A DNA stretch of 64,000 bases from Anthonomus grandis grandis. Taxonomy: Eukaryota > Arthropoda > Insecta > Coleoptera > Curculionidae. The position numbers were made by a program, and so were the translations under genes. Under the pieces are notes generated by a model. It did not search any database and was not told the origin of the DNA. It worked only from the letters and a program-made list of their open reading frames with translations. The DNA is taken from NCBI RefSeq assembly GCF_022605725.1, contig NC_065546.1, positions 42,776,227-42,840,226 of the forward strand, read 5' to 3'. Shown here one piece after another: positions 45,945 through 58,169 of the stretch (its first letter is position 1; each line of letters starts with the position of its first letter).

Positions 45945-46735
45945 AATGTAAAATTTGCATAAAATGTTTAATTCGTTTTTTTTTAAATTAAATCTGTTAA
46001 AAATGGAATCTTAAAATATGAAAGTTAATTATGGTAAGATTTATATGCTAACGCAGTAATGATTTGAGCTTCCTTTATATCTTTTTAGATTCTACCAAAG
46101 AGAGTGTCCAAATTCATGATGAAAATGATCTATCATGTTCGATCGGTGTAATCTAGTGTTAATTTATAGAATTGAACTGTGGTTTCTATAGATAAAACAG
46201 ATGGCATCAATTTAAAAAATGCGACTATTTTTAGTTTAAAATTATGTTCATCTTGTTTACTATACTATATTATTATTGATATTCCCAAATTTTTATTTAA
46301 ATGAGCCAATTGTCTTGCCAATAATGTGGCTTCTTCAGAAAGAACTTTTGCCAACTTTAACTAAACATTAATAAAAACCAACGCTTACAGGATACAGGAC
46401 AGCAAATAAAATACCTTATTATTTGTTAAACGATATTTCGATCCTTTATTGGACCTTCTCCAGGCTGAAAATACAAACTTATGGTACATATGTTCCTTGT
46501 GGACATCTTATACTCATTACATAAAGATATAGCGCACTTGAGAAAACTACTAAATGTTATAAATACCCTTGAAGAAAAGGATTTTAAAATAAACCACCCA
46601 TAAGGTTTCAACTTTGATCTTTATATCCATTATATCTTAGGCCAGCCCCTAAAATATGTATTAAACTTAATATACACTACACTAAAATATACTTTAATAC
46701 TTCGCAAATTTATGAGTCTGCATGATCTTAAAATA
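45945..46735. other. Convergent 3' intergenic region
   Basis: The space between the CTU2 stop and the stop of the minus-strand hormone gene. It would hold both 3' UTRs. A minus-strand AATAAA (TTTATT at 46444-46449) could serve the hormone gene. An exon-like plus-strand tract at 46089-46156 is discussed separately. Confidence 0.4.
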
Positions 46736-49700
46736 TTAAAAGCTTATTGGAACACATTCGCATGCAATGATAATATTTATATTATAAGGCATCCAATGTT
46801 TTGCTAAAGATTTGGGCATAAATTCATCTTTTTGTTCACTTTCTTCAGGTATTACCAGGTTGGAGTCCTTTTTTCTTAAAACATGAAGCTTATATTTTCT
46901 TGGATGGCATTGGTAAAATAAACCACACATTTGTTTTTTACTGCACACGCCTGTGTAAATGTACCTAGAAGAAACAATATTCGGTAAACAGTTAAATTAA
47001 CGAATAAAGCAATCTATACAGGTTTATAGAAAAAGAACAAAGAAAATCGTTTTAGGAAAAATTTTAGAAATATTTTTTACTAATGAGCCATTGTCCCTAT
47101 GACACACTGGTGCGTACTTTAGAGAAGTGGTAAAGTTAATTAGCAAGGCTTATACGAAAGTTGCTCGTTAAACCAAAGGAACAAATTTGAAAATAGAATT
47201 TTTTGAAATGGTATGCTTTCTATGGTATTATAGGAATGGTTTGCGTTCTATGTCATCACTGGAAAGCATTTTTTAAGAGCCTCAAGATGTATGACTCGAC
47301 TCCCTATTTCTATTTAAGATTTTAGGGGTGTATCTGTTGAAATATCACAGCAGAGTTTATGACTTATGGGATAATCGTTCGGAAAAGAAAACTATATATA
47401 ATACTTATACTTATTGCAGCGTCGAAAGATTTTAACGGACTATACTTAACTAAAAAGATTTACAGAGTAATCAACCCACAAAGCTTATAAATCTAATACA
47501 GCCAAAACATAGATCGTCTACAAACAAGTAAATGTTATTTAAACATGGTCAATCAATCAATCAATCAATGCTTTATTGTCAAGAAATTGTTACAATTTGT
47601 AGACAAAGCTGTAAAACAAAAAAGACACAAAAATACAAACAAAACGCAATTAAAGAAAAGAAAAACAAAACAAAATTTAAATAAATAAATAGAATAGAAT
47701 ATCTGCAATATATATAGATTAATATAATTTCAAAATTGTAAGTAGTCAAAAATATTATAAAATATACAATTTAATGTATACAATGTCAAAAAAAAAATCA
47801 TTAAAAAATCTCTCTATGTTAAAAAAAAATGTAAAAAATGTTTAAAAAAGTAAAAAATTATAAAAAATCCTAAAATAGCTACACAAAGCAGTATACCTAA
47901 ACATGTACAGATAGTAAAAATACATAATCAGCTAGTGCGAAATTTCAAATCAATGATTACAAAAAAAAAATCGTTAACTGTGTAAAAAGCTCTCTCCAGT
48001 AAGAATGCTTTTAATGCTTTACGAAATGCGAAAAACGATGTGATGGATTTAATTTCCAATGGCAGATGATTGTGCATTTTTTGCATTATATAATATGGAA
48101 CTTTTGACCAACTCTGAATGTGGGGTAGGCAGGTATAGATCATGTTCCGTGTTTCTAAGTGGATAACTATGGGAAGGCCTATCAGATGCTGAACCGTGTT
48201 TGCATATTAGACAAACTGACTCAAATATGAATAAAGATGGAAAAGTTAATATTTGAAATTTTTTGAAGAAATGCTGGCAATGGCTTCTGTATTTAAGTCT
48301 CAGTGTATAACGTACAGCTCTCTTTTGTAGTCTAAAAATACTTTCAAATTGAGTTGCACTACATGTACCCCAGAATGGAAGGGCGTATCGAAGGTGCGAT
48401 TCAAAAAGGGCAAAATAAACTGTCCTAGAAGTAGACAGGCTAAGCTCCTTAGAAATTGATCTTAACGCAAAACAAGCGGAACTTAATTTTTTTGATAAAG
48501 AGTCAATATGTGTGTCCCATTTTAACGACTTGTCAACAGTTAGCCCTAAAAACTTTACAGAATCAACTTCGTCAATTGCTGTGTTACCAAGTACAAAAGA
48601 TTGCAAGGTATTTTTATAGGACAACATTTTAGTTTTGGAAACGTTGAGACAAAGGAGATTAGGGTCGCACCATGATTTGATAGTAGTTAAATCACTTGGG
48701 TTCTATGAAGTGTAGAAATATCCGGATTACTCCAGATAAAACTAGTATCATCAGCAAATAGACAGACTTTACCGTTAATATTTAGATTAGCAATGTCATT
48801 GATGAAGATAAGAAACAAAATAGGGCCAAGTACGGAACCTTGAGGCACTCCACTTTGTATTGGCTTGCAAGAAGACATAGTCGAATCAATTCTCACAGCT
48901 TGACTTCTGTTACTGAGATACGACTTAAACCATTCAAAAGGCGCTCCTCTGAACCCGTAATATTGCAACTTTTTTAATAAGATGTCATGATTAACACAAT
49001 CAAAGGCTTTAGAAAAATCACAGAAAATTGTTGCTGTAGGGTGTTGGTTGTTTAAGCTAGAGTATACATTATTAAAAAGAGAAAACATAGCATCATTTGT
49101 GCATTTGTTATTTAAAAATCCAAATTGATGGGAAGTAAGTATTTTATATTTTAGCAAAAATGATTGAAGTCTTTTTTTAACCAATCTTTCAATAATTTTT
49201 GAAAGTGTGGGAAGAAGAGCGATAGGGAGATAGTTGGAAGACTGATCTTTGTCTCCTCCTTTATGTAGTGGAATTATTATCGCCAACTTAAGGCAGTTAG
49301 GAAAAACACCTTTTTGAAAAGACTGATTAATTAGAGTAATAAGATGATATAATGTACATTCGGGCAGATTTGAAAACATTTTAAGAGTAAGTCCATTAAT
49401 TCCAGAAGAGCCTTTGTTTTTGATTTCCCTAATTGAACTGCAAAGCTCTGGTAACACTACGGGCGTAAAGAAGAAACTGTGGAAATTCTCATTTGCAATG
49501 GGAAGATATGAAAGTGGATCATGGGAAGGAGTTATGGTACTCATTAAATTATTTGCTACATTTACAAAATAATCATTTAGGGTTAGGATTATTATTTAAA
49601 TAATCATTCGGTTCTCAGATAAAGTGGAGATAGTATTCGACAAAGAAGGCTTATTTCTCAAAGCATTAACAATCGACCATGTTTCCTTAGCCACATTTTT

Positions 49701-51593
49701 AGATTTAGCCAGTCTCCTATTATAGTAAATATCCTTGGCGGTTTTTAAAGTTCTCTGATAAATCTTTTTGTAAAGTCTTTCGTATTCATGAAAAAAAGCG
49801 CTGTCTGAAAATTTCTTAAGATGAGATAATAAGCTCATGTTCTTAGCAGATGTATGCAAGCCTTGGGTAGACCAGGGGTTATGTTTGCTTCTTTTTAAGA
49901 GGTCTCAAAGGAAAGGATTTGTGAGAAAGACTAGATAGCGTTTTTACAAATCTAGAGAATACTGAATCAACGTCGTCAGAGAGAATATTCCAGTCAGTTG
50001 ATTGACAAAGGTGCCTAAAATGTAAAAAAATTTTATCCGAGAAAATACGGCCTAATTTGCGTGGAACATTTTTACTTTTAGATTTAGTTATGAAAAACTT
50101 TGTTAACACTGCTTCATGGTCTGAGAAACCTGAGCTTAAGACAGTACAATCGACGAAATCTGGCTCAAAGGAAGATACGACATAATCTATTGTACTAGAG
50201 CTGGTTTTAGTTATTCTGGTAGGTGATTTAATGTGCATGATTAAGCCAAAAGAGTCGAAAATGGACTGGAGAGATTCTTGAGCAGCACACACAAGGGAAA
50301 AATCATTGTTTAGGTCGCCACATAAAATGAGTTTGCTTTTTAACGGCAGAGACTCAAGCAAGCTTAGTAATTTTTGGAAAAAAACATTTACGTCAGCATC
50401 AGGTGTTCTGTAAATACAAACAACGTAAAGATCAAAATTATTATTGTAGACAATGGAAAATTCAAATATTTTTTCAGAAACTAAATTATCGAACTTGGTT
50501 ACCATTGAAAAGTCGTTGCTAGTAGATAATATCACAGTACCTCCATGAGTTAGATTTGTTCTATCAAATCTGGCAACTGTAGTGTAATTATCCACCATCA
50601 CAGGCTCACCAACATGCAACCAATGTTCAGTTATGGCAACGATTTCTGGAAAATGAAGCTCTTCTAGTGAAAGAAATAAATCATTAGTTTTATGTCTTAA
50701 GGACTGAATATTTAGAGAGAAAATACTAAGCTTGCCATTGTTCAGTATTTCAGAGGGTGCTTGATCCTCTGTTCGCGTCAAGTCATTTAAAAATTTAACG
50801 TCAACTTTGGATATTCACAACAGTATCTCCCCCTGTCCAAGGGGTTGAAGATAAGGGTGAGATAATATGCTTGTTTTTGTTCCTCTTTCGTTTTATATAA
50901 ACTTTTATTCAGTTTTTTATTCCTAAGTTAGAAATGTAGATTTTTTATATTGCAAATTTAAAAATTAAAAGAAAAAAGTAATTTGGGTATTAATAGGTTT
51001 AGCATATTTACCTTGGATATATATTATTTCCTAAGTCTAGAAGAATATAATTCATGGCACATTGACAAGGAATTTTATTGACTGTTGGAAAGGATGTTGA
51101 TTCCAGCGTGCGTTTTCTTGTTAAAATCTAAAATAAAATGTTCAAAAAAATACAACTTAATATTTATGTAGTGCTTTTCTACTACCATGGTTAAACTACT
51201 CACTTTACACACCCTCCAGGATGTTTTAAGTTAAAATATGTATATGATACTTAATTTATAGTTTGTATCAGCTATATAAAATTCAAACCTCATATTTAAA
51301 AAAAAAACAATATTATTAGATAGGCAAGTGCTAATCATCAACTTTTTTAGTAGTATGTAAATGTTACTTACATGATTTTTGTATTTAGTATTAAAAAATA
51401 TATCATGCCACCGGACATAATTAACAGGTTCTTTAGTACAAATACCCTGGAACTTTTCCAATCCAAGACATTCGGTTCTTTTTGAGGTCATAGTATGTTC
51501 TTCTAAATATGAAATTCGGCTTTCTTTGCTCCAATCAGAAACATGCATCACTTCTGAACCGATACAGGTTTTAGAAAGTAGAAAATTAATTAT
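46736..51593 (-). CDS. ptth/trk: Torso-ligand neurohormone, PTTH/Trunk type, 3' exons (51372-51593, 51012-51127, 46736-46964)
   Basis: Secreted cystine-knot ligand for the Torso receptor kinase; PTTH drives ecdysone synthesis, Trunk patterns embryo ends. Three minus-strand exons join in phase (0, 2) and give 188 C-terminal residues. A dibasic site TRKR precedes a 108-residue domain with seven cysteines. Counting from the cleavage they are at 15, 17, 40, 46, 52, 101 and 103, nearly the PTTH pattern known from Bombyx (15, 17, 40, 48, 54, 96, 98). Seen: KIPCQCAMNY, DLGNNIYPRY, CHPRKYKLHVLRKK, LAKHWMPYN and IIACEC. The equal KR-to-first-Cys distance favours PTTH over Trunk, but Trunk is not excluded. 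The signal peptide and start are not found; they must lie at higher coordinates. Its 4-kb intron holds a LINE. Confidence 0.8.
47549..50815 (-). mobile_element. CR1-like LINE, minus strand, 3' end with (TTGA)n tail
   Basis: ORF2 of a CR1-type LINE in the largest hormone-gene intron. Minus strand, in order: endonuclease from 50781 (FSLNIQSLRHKTND, ITEHWLHVGE, LCGDLNND, SGFSDHEAV); a linker (49859-49596); reverse transcriptase from about 49544 (GSSGINGLTLKM, SNYLPIALLPT, CDFSKAFDCVNHD, GVPQGSVLGPILF, LFADDTSFIW); thumb and C-terminus (48627-47928). The 3' end is AATAAAGCA followed by about five TTGA units (47549-47569), a CR1-style terminus. Defects: frameshifts near 49870, 48690 and 48060, and one TAA near 49600. 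ORF1 is lacking, so it is 5'-truncated. Confidence 0.87.
50816..51011. other. Intron remainder
   Basis: AT-rich, no features. It ends at the donor side of the exon at 51012-51127. Confidence 0.4.
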
Positions 51594-51599
51594 CTAAAA

Positions 51600-52240
51600 A
51601 AATAATTAATAATATATATTATACTTAAAAAAATATTAATATTTCAGCGAAAAAAGTATACGTTTTAATAAAAGCATTTATTTTAAAAGTATTATCATAA
51701 CTCATGCAAGTACAAAAATAATTTAGAATACTTGAAATTAAAAAAAAAAAATAGTTTAGATATTGAAAAGCGAATACAAATCGCTTTTTCGGCCCTAGTA
51801 AGCAAAAATGAATGTCATCTAATCAATTAATTAGATAAATAATAAACCTTTATTATTTAATATTAAAAAATCTACACTAATTTAAAAAAAAATCACTTAG
51901 AAATCCAAAAATATTTTATACAGTGACCGCCTAAAGTTCCGCATAAATTCGATAAAAATTAGAGACATGATTTTTTGAGAAAACGCTCGGACCCGTCGAT
52001 TTTTATTTTAAGTTGCGCATCATTTCACATTAATTTTTGTATACAGGGGGGAACAAAAAAAAAGATATGACGTCATCGGTCATTTTTTTAAATCGAATGC
52101 TATATTTTTTATTGCATTTATGAAATATAGGTGAAATTCCAAGCAAGTTTCGTATAACACACCTTATCTGAAAACTCAACTGTTTCCGAAATATTTACAT
52201 TTAAATAACAAGAAAACAAATAAGTACGTCTATTTACAAA
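51600..52240. other. Intron sequence with a possible mariner 5' end
   Basis: AT-rich. At about 51918 a TATACAGTGACCGCC block resembles a mariner terminus upstream of the transposase at 52380, but the matching inverted end is not seen on the right side. No genes. Confidence 0.35.
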
Positions 52241-52442
52241 TTAAGGTAAAATCGAGGATAAAAATAATGTTATAAACACTGCCAATTGCTTCTATTTCCA
52301 TGGTTGCACTTGTAAAGAATCTCCATTTTCGAATGTCATTGTCAGTTCGAAAATTAATAGTTTTTATCAGAATAAATTATGGCTAATTTAACGGAAACCC
52401 AACGAATTAAAATTTTGATAATATACGGGGATCGAGTGGGCA

Positions 52443-52488
52443 CCATAGAGTAATTAAAAGTATGTATTTAATATTCATTTCTCTATGG
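52443..52488. repeat. Small hairpin insertion in the mariner frame
   Basis: The inverted arms CCATAGAG (52443-52450) and CTCTATGG (52481-52488) enclose 30 bp. The unit lies between GTGGGCA and TTGGCAC, near copies of the same coding bases, and interrupts the transposase between residues about 23 and 24. Confidence 0.6.
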
Positions 52489-52602
52489 TTGGCACGCAAA
52501 AAGAAGTAAGTGAACTATTTATTGCCAAATACCCAAACCATCCTATTTCTCAGTCAACAGTTAGTAGAATAGAGCACAAATTCATAACTTCAGGTCATGT
52601 TA

Positions 52603-53210
52603 AGCCGGCCGCACACCTAAGTTACAAATGTGGCGCCACATTTGTCTTTCGACATGATTTCGTTCAACATTTGCCACAAATGCGGTACAAGCACGCACAT
52701 CAGGGCTTAGTTCTGTTCCGCATTTGTAGCCATATCGTCGTCTTCTGATGACGATGATTTTATGATGTGGCAATTATTATGTCAAAACCGAAGGAAACGT
52801 CGTTACTGGGTTCATCTCTATAATAATGGTTGTTCCAAAAAGGGAAATTTTGAAGTATTAAAGCAATTATTAAATCATGATGATGAATTTCAAGCTTACT
52901 ATAGAATGTTACCTGCAAAGTGTGGTCATATAAGATTTCTCTACTTCCTGAATAAATAAAATGGTTTGTGTAATATCGTCCTTCATTTTTATTTCAAAAC
53001 GTGACACGACACGCCGCAACAAATATCGGACAGGTTGATTATCCGGGGAGTAAACACAAATGCGATGTGGCTTGAAATGCCGTTTGGTAGCAAATGCATC
53101 TTAGGTGTGTGGATCCAAATTAAATAATACGCGCGCGTTAAATACTGTCTGATACATTTGTGGAAAAGCATTTGTGGCGCAACATTTGTATCGTAGGTGT
53201 GCGGCCTGCT
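52603..53210 (+). mobile_element. Harbinger MITE with transposase N-terminal piece
   Basis: A 608-bp element with inverted ends AGCCGGCCGCACACCTAAG and AGCAGGCCGCACACCTACG, flanked by TTA (52600-52602 and 53211-53213). Removing it with one TTA restores the mariner frame as GHV-RDLPRSG, which fixes the borders. Inside, 52762-52959 encodes QNRRKRRYWVHLYNN and FEVLKQLLNHDDEFQAYYRM, the N-terminal part of a Harbinger transposase, so it is an internally deleted Harbinger. No DDE domain remains. Confidence 0.92.
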
Positions 53211-54139
53211 TTAGGGATTTGCCAAGATCAGGTCGTCCAAAAATTTCTGAAGAAACAAAATTAAACTCCGTCGAAGAAAATCCAAACAATGCAAATTTCA
53301 GTTGATAATAATATAGCCGGACATCAGTAAGACACATCTTAAGAGCAAACGAATACCACCCTTGTAAAATTAGACTAATACACGAATTAAATGAGGACAA
53401 TCCTGATCGAAGAAACCAATTTGCAAATGGGGAACATTTGCAATAATAACCGTCAGTTTGTGTTACGAGTTTTGTTTTCGGATGAAGTAACTTTTTGTTT
53501 AAACGGTGTCGTAAATCGGCAAAATTGTCGGTACTGGTCAGTGTCAAATCCACACTGGGCAACTGAGGCTCATACACAGTACCGTAAATCTATTAATGTT
53601 TGGGCTGGTATCGTGGAAAATAAAGTAATAGGGCCATACTTTTTCGAAGAAAACTTAACAGGACAACGCTATTTGAATTTTCTTCAAGAAGATCTTATCC
53701 CTGCTTTGGCTGCCCTATACCCTGACGAACAAGACCCTGCTGTCGCGACAGATAATTTGTGGTTTCAGCAAGACGGCGCACCGCCACATTTCTTTCGAGA
53801 TGTCCGTAATTACTTGGAAACAGTGTTCCCAGGAAGATGGATAGGACGAAGAGGGCCAATAGAGTGGCCGGCCAGGTCACCAGACTTAAATCCCTGCGAC
53901 TATATTCTATGGGGGTACCTGAAAAGTAAAGTTGATATTGAGAAGCCAAACAACGTAGAAGATTTGAAAAATAGAATTAGATATGAAATTAGACGTATAT
54001 CACCCGAAATAATTGATAGTGTTTTACATGAGTTTGTAAACCGTCTTGCTTTCTGCCAAAAAGTTAATGGGGATACCCTAGATATCTCGAAAGGTACTCA
54101 AATAATAAACAATGAATATTTTGTGACCGTATAGTTGGC

Positions 54140-55290
54140 AAAACCACTTATTCCAGTCTAGGTATAAATATAAATAAGTAGCTTAACTGTGCGATTCTTG
54201 ATATAATGAGGTAGTTATCTTTTGGCATATAATATACAGGGTGTCCCGAAATTACATCACAATATTTTACCAGCCGCATCTTTGTCTAAAAATAAGACAA
54301 AAACTTCATATACAGGAATCTTGAAAAGTGAATCGTTTTCATGTTACAGGGTGTTTTATAATTCCTATTGAAGATGGTTTTTTGTTAATATTTTCGAAAC
54401 ACCTGGTCGTTATTTTTCGAAATTTTTATCGTATACGGCCTTCTTCAAGGCGAACAGAAAAATCAAAGCTTTGGATTATTCGTTTTTGAAGATATATACC
54501 TGCTGGTGTGTAAGTAACACCAATAATGAAATTATTCATGACTCGTTACTCATATTCCGAAATAATCAAGTGAATTCTTGAAAATTCATTGTTATGGACA
54601 TCATCTTTCCAGACTAGCGAAAAAAAATTGCCCTCAATCAGATCGAAAAAAGGGGAAATAAAAAATTTGCTTACTGAAGAAAAAAACATTTTGAGAATGA
54701 TGCCCATAGTAAGAGATAATAAGACAATTGTTGATAACCTATCCGAAAAACATAATATAGTTATTCTACGTTTGCCACCTTATTATTAATAAACATTATA
54801 GTACCTTTTAAATCAAAGACGTTAGAGTTTTAAATCAACTACGTTACCAAAGAAACTGAAGCAATGCTGTAAACTGCGTTATTAAAGAAGAACAAAAGAT
54901 GTCGGTTCTTGAAAGTAATCGTTTATTTTTTTTAAAAAGGCTTACTTATTACAAAAAAAAACTATAAGTTTGATCAAAAATTTCGAACTTATATTAGATT
55001 AAGAATAGTTTACAGGTGTTTCGCCCCTATAGAAGCGCGTCATCGGACATGATCAACAGCTTCTAAAAACTACATTCTTAAAAAATAGCAAATCTAAGCC
55101 GTGCAAACTATAGATAGATTGCGGATAATCAGTATCTGAATATTTATTTATTAAGATTAGTGTGTTTAAAGTGGCATTATTACTAATATATTGTCTCCCT
55201 AAATTACAAACGTCCAAAACTTAAATTTCCTTGACGAAATTTCTCATTCACGTTTCGATAAAGCATAATGACTATTCCATTATATTCGGA
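54140..55290. other. Non-coding stretch with short mariner-like termini
   Basis: At 54231-54246 TATACAGGGTGTCCCG and at 54350 ACAGGGTGTTTT resemble mariner-type ends. A 66-codon frame at 54589-54789 has no recognised motif. No genes. Confidence 0.35.
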
Positions 55291-55296
55291 GACCTG

Positions 55297-56233
55297 GGCC
55301 GTATTTTTGAAACCATGCGAGAATCTTCGAATGCGAACAAAGTCGAGCGGCAAAATTCGCACACGAATTAAAAAGTGCATTTTTGAACAGCATTCGAAAT
55401 TTCATTCGCATACGAACATGAAATGTAGTGGCAACGTAGCAAAGTCGAGTGCTATTGGAGGCCATGTCAAACGGGATGAAGACGATAAAGATTTTTTAAC
55501 CTAATCTAAAATTTAAGTTTAAAAACATCGGGGAATTTTAAGTTTTTTTTCATGGTGTTTCTTGGGTTTTTGCGAATTAACTTTTTTTTTTAAGATGGAT
55601 TTAAAAAAATAAAATATATTGCGGTTTTAAGCCGAGTGAGCAAAAGAAAGAACTAATTTCATTTATGGAAGAGCATCCGGAACCAAAGTCCGGCAAATTC
55701 ACCCAAGATTTTTCAGCTAAAACTGCACAAGGCTTGTGGATAAAAGTACAGACTACACAGTCTCCGGAGCACATAAAGAGCACAACAATTTCATCGTAAT
55801 AGGCTTGCTTATCTATATAATTTAATAGTTTAATGGTCAAGAAATGAAGAGTACATCCCATTCCTTCTATCTGCCAGAGTTTCAGTCTCTTCCAGTGCAT
55901 CGACGACGTTTCTTTGCACAAGATTGTTTAATCTTGCCATTTGATTATTGCCATTTTTTTTTCAATAACAAAAAAACACTATGAAAATACTTAACCAACT
56001 CACACAAATTAAAAAAAAAACAAAGCTAGTTTAAAATCAAAACAAGACAAGTGGCAGAATTAAATTGAAAATCGCACACGAACTTTGAAATTCGAATGGT
56101 ATATACCCATTCGAGACACCGCATGCGAAAAACTTCGCATACGATTCGGTCGAAAATACGAATATCGATTTTCCATGCGAAATCCTCTAATTTCGTATGC
56201 GACTGAAACTCGAATGGTTTCAAAAATACGGCC
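55297..56233. mobile_element. Internally deleted Harbinger-like element
   Basis: Inverted ends of about 27 bp (GGCCGTATTTTTGAAACCAT on both sides) are flanked by CCTG (55293-55296 and 56234-56237). The plus strand at about 55615-55790 encodes QKKELISFMEEHPEPKSGKF, a Myb/SANT-like DNA-binding start as found in Harbinger partner proteins. The minus strand at about 55940-55830 reads MARLNNLVQRNVVDALEETE, like a transposase N-terminus. Neither gene is complete. Subterminal TTCGAATG/CGAATTTCAT motifs recur. The target duplication is unusual for Harbinger, so the class is tentative. Confidence 0.65.
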
Positions 56234-57111
56234 CCTGAATAATAATGTGTTGAATTTTAGTTCTATTTTTAGGACATATTTGGAATAAATATTTGTAAAG
56301 AATAAAGAAATTTATGTCATAAAAGTGGTACCTATTGTTATTTCTCATATCACTAACCACAATAATGTATTGGTTTTCTATCTTTAACTTACTAATCATT
56401 AAAGCTGGACAAAAAAAATTATTAAAATTCGAGACTTCTAAAATCTTGGTCTTTTGTAAAGGACAAAAAAAAATATACGAAAACTTTATCAGATTTGTTC
56501 GTATAAGTTATACATTAATGCAAATCACTATAATTATGGTCAAAATGGTTTTCACACACATCACAAAGATTTAACAAGTAGAACAGAATTCTTAGATAAA
56601 TTTTTATATTATAATAATTTAAAATATAGATAACCGATTTTAAAATTTACGGTTAAATTCATTTTGCAGCGTTTCTTATTTCTTTTAAACCATAGGTAGA
56701 AAAAATCTATAAAAATTAAAATTAAAATTAAATTCTATATCAGATCGCAAGTTTTTTCCGCTGCTAGTTTTCTTCTTGTATAATCACTTTGCTTAGGGAC
56801 TGTACTCGTATCTCTATTATTTGCTGGGTTTTTGAATAAACATTCCTATTTAATATGCAAAACTAATAAATAGTCAATGATTATAATTATAATTCATATT
56901 TAAGAAAATAATGATAATTCTTGTAACTTTTCAAACCAAATGCTTTAGTTGTTAGTTCAAAATGCAATAATTATTTAACAGTTTTTTGATCAAGTTTAAA
57001 GAGGTAACCTTAATATAAAAAAAAAACATTAAATTAATCTTTATTGTTACAGATTTTTAGAATTAATGTGGGGACTTATTGTTTTAACTAATAAATATTT
57101 TAATAACTAAC

Positions 57112-57174
57112 CATAAAACGCACTGCGGATGTTAGGTGTCGATGGTTAGCTTCTGGCATTTGGTAGCGATGCAC
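57112..57174 (-). CDS. Possible upstream exon of the Torso ligand
   Basis: A 63-nt minus-strand block with an acceptor (TTTTTTAG) and donor (GTTAGT) is open in phase 0 and encodes VHRYQMPEANHRHLTSAVRFM. It could join the phase-0 exon at 51593. There is no family evidence for this segment, so it is only a candidate. Confidence 0.3.
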
Positions 57175-57830
57175 CTAAAAAATAAAAAACTACTAAGAAA
57201 GAAGAACTAAGATTTTACCCCTCCAGGGTTTATAACGTCAAAATTTCCATGCATTCGTGCGTAAAGAAACTTTGTTTCATTTTTGTTTCATTACATTTCA
57301 TTTACAATTTTGTTTCATTTCATTACTAAAAAAATTATACAGGGTAACGCGATTAAGCTATTAGAGGCTTTTAAAAAATTTCAGTGCTCTCTTCGCTTCG
57401 TTCTTTACATTTTTGAATTTCATTATTCTTGGTATTTCCATATTTTCACGGTTCGCGTAATTAATTAACACGCAATACATATGCAGTGTGTATTTTTACC
57501 TTAATGTACCGTCCATTTCTTGTCATAAAAATGTTCAATATTATTAACTGATTAAAAATTAAATGGTTAATTATTGCGTTTTTTTTGTGCAGAAAATACT
57601 TTCTGCAAAAAGTGCAAATTTATACCTGTTTTTGGTAAAGGTCTAGATTGTACCATTAACTAAGACTTTTTATTTTATTCTCGATATTCATCGGTTCGCT
57701 AACGATGTAAGCATCTTCGGGAGAATAAGGACGACTTCTCCCAAACTTCGGAAAAAGATTAAAATTTAACTAAAACGATTTACAAGTGACCTTATATAAA
57801 ATGATTCACGAGGAAATGTTAATACTTTAA

Positions 57831-57877
57831 GCGTTGATTGAATATTTGGGTTAAATATTCAAATATTTAATCAACGC
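57831..57877. repeat. Strong hairpin
   Basis: Eighteen-nt arms (GCGTTGATTGAATATTTG and CAAATATTTAATCAACGC) pair with one G-T wobble around an 11-nt loop. Confidence 0.75.
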
Positions 57878-58169
57878 CTTAGGTACGTATACAGGGTTTA
57901 AAAGTGAATATAAAAGTTTACACAAATGCGGGTTCTCAAAGTTGATTCGTTTTTGAAACACAGTAAATAAAACAATAATTTTTTAATAAATCTAAATCTA
58001 CGATAATGTAAAAATTGGTATCCGGGGATTTAAAAAATTAATAATTTTAAATTACAACGCATCTGATTTTCTTTATCAAATACGTATAAAGCGGCTATGC
58101 ATGTATTATAAAAAATAGAAGTGTACCTTGCCCGCCAGAACAACTGCTGGTTGGCGTTACCAAAGTATA

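Larger units (their letters stand above)
52380..54134 (+). pseudogene. DD41D mariner transposase, split by insertions
   Basis: Starts at ATG 52380 (ANLTETQRIKILIIYGD) and ends at TAG 54132-54134. An HTH start is followed by QKEVSELFIAKYPN and QSTVSRIEHKF. A 608-bp Harbinger-type insertion (52603-53210) splits the frame. After it come RDLPRSGRPK, shifted remnants, and the DDE domain from about 53470 (FSDEVTFCLNG; FQQDGAPPHF; WPARSPDLNPCDYILWGY). Forty-one residues separate the last two catalytic Asp, the DD41D spacing. A 46-bp hairpin insertion (52443-52488) also breaks the N-terminus. Frameshifts near 53310-53440 complete the damage. The mariner ends are not clear. Confidence 0.85.
56240..58165. 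other. Non-coding stretch
   Basis: AT-rich. Apart from the exon candidate at 57112-57174 and a hairpin at 57831-57877 I see no features. Several AT-rich frames (56335, 57283) are low complexity. Confidence 0.4.
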
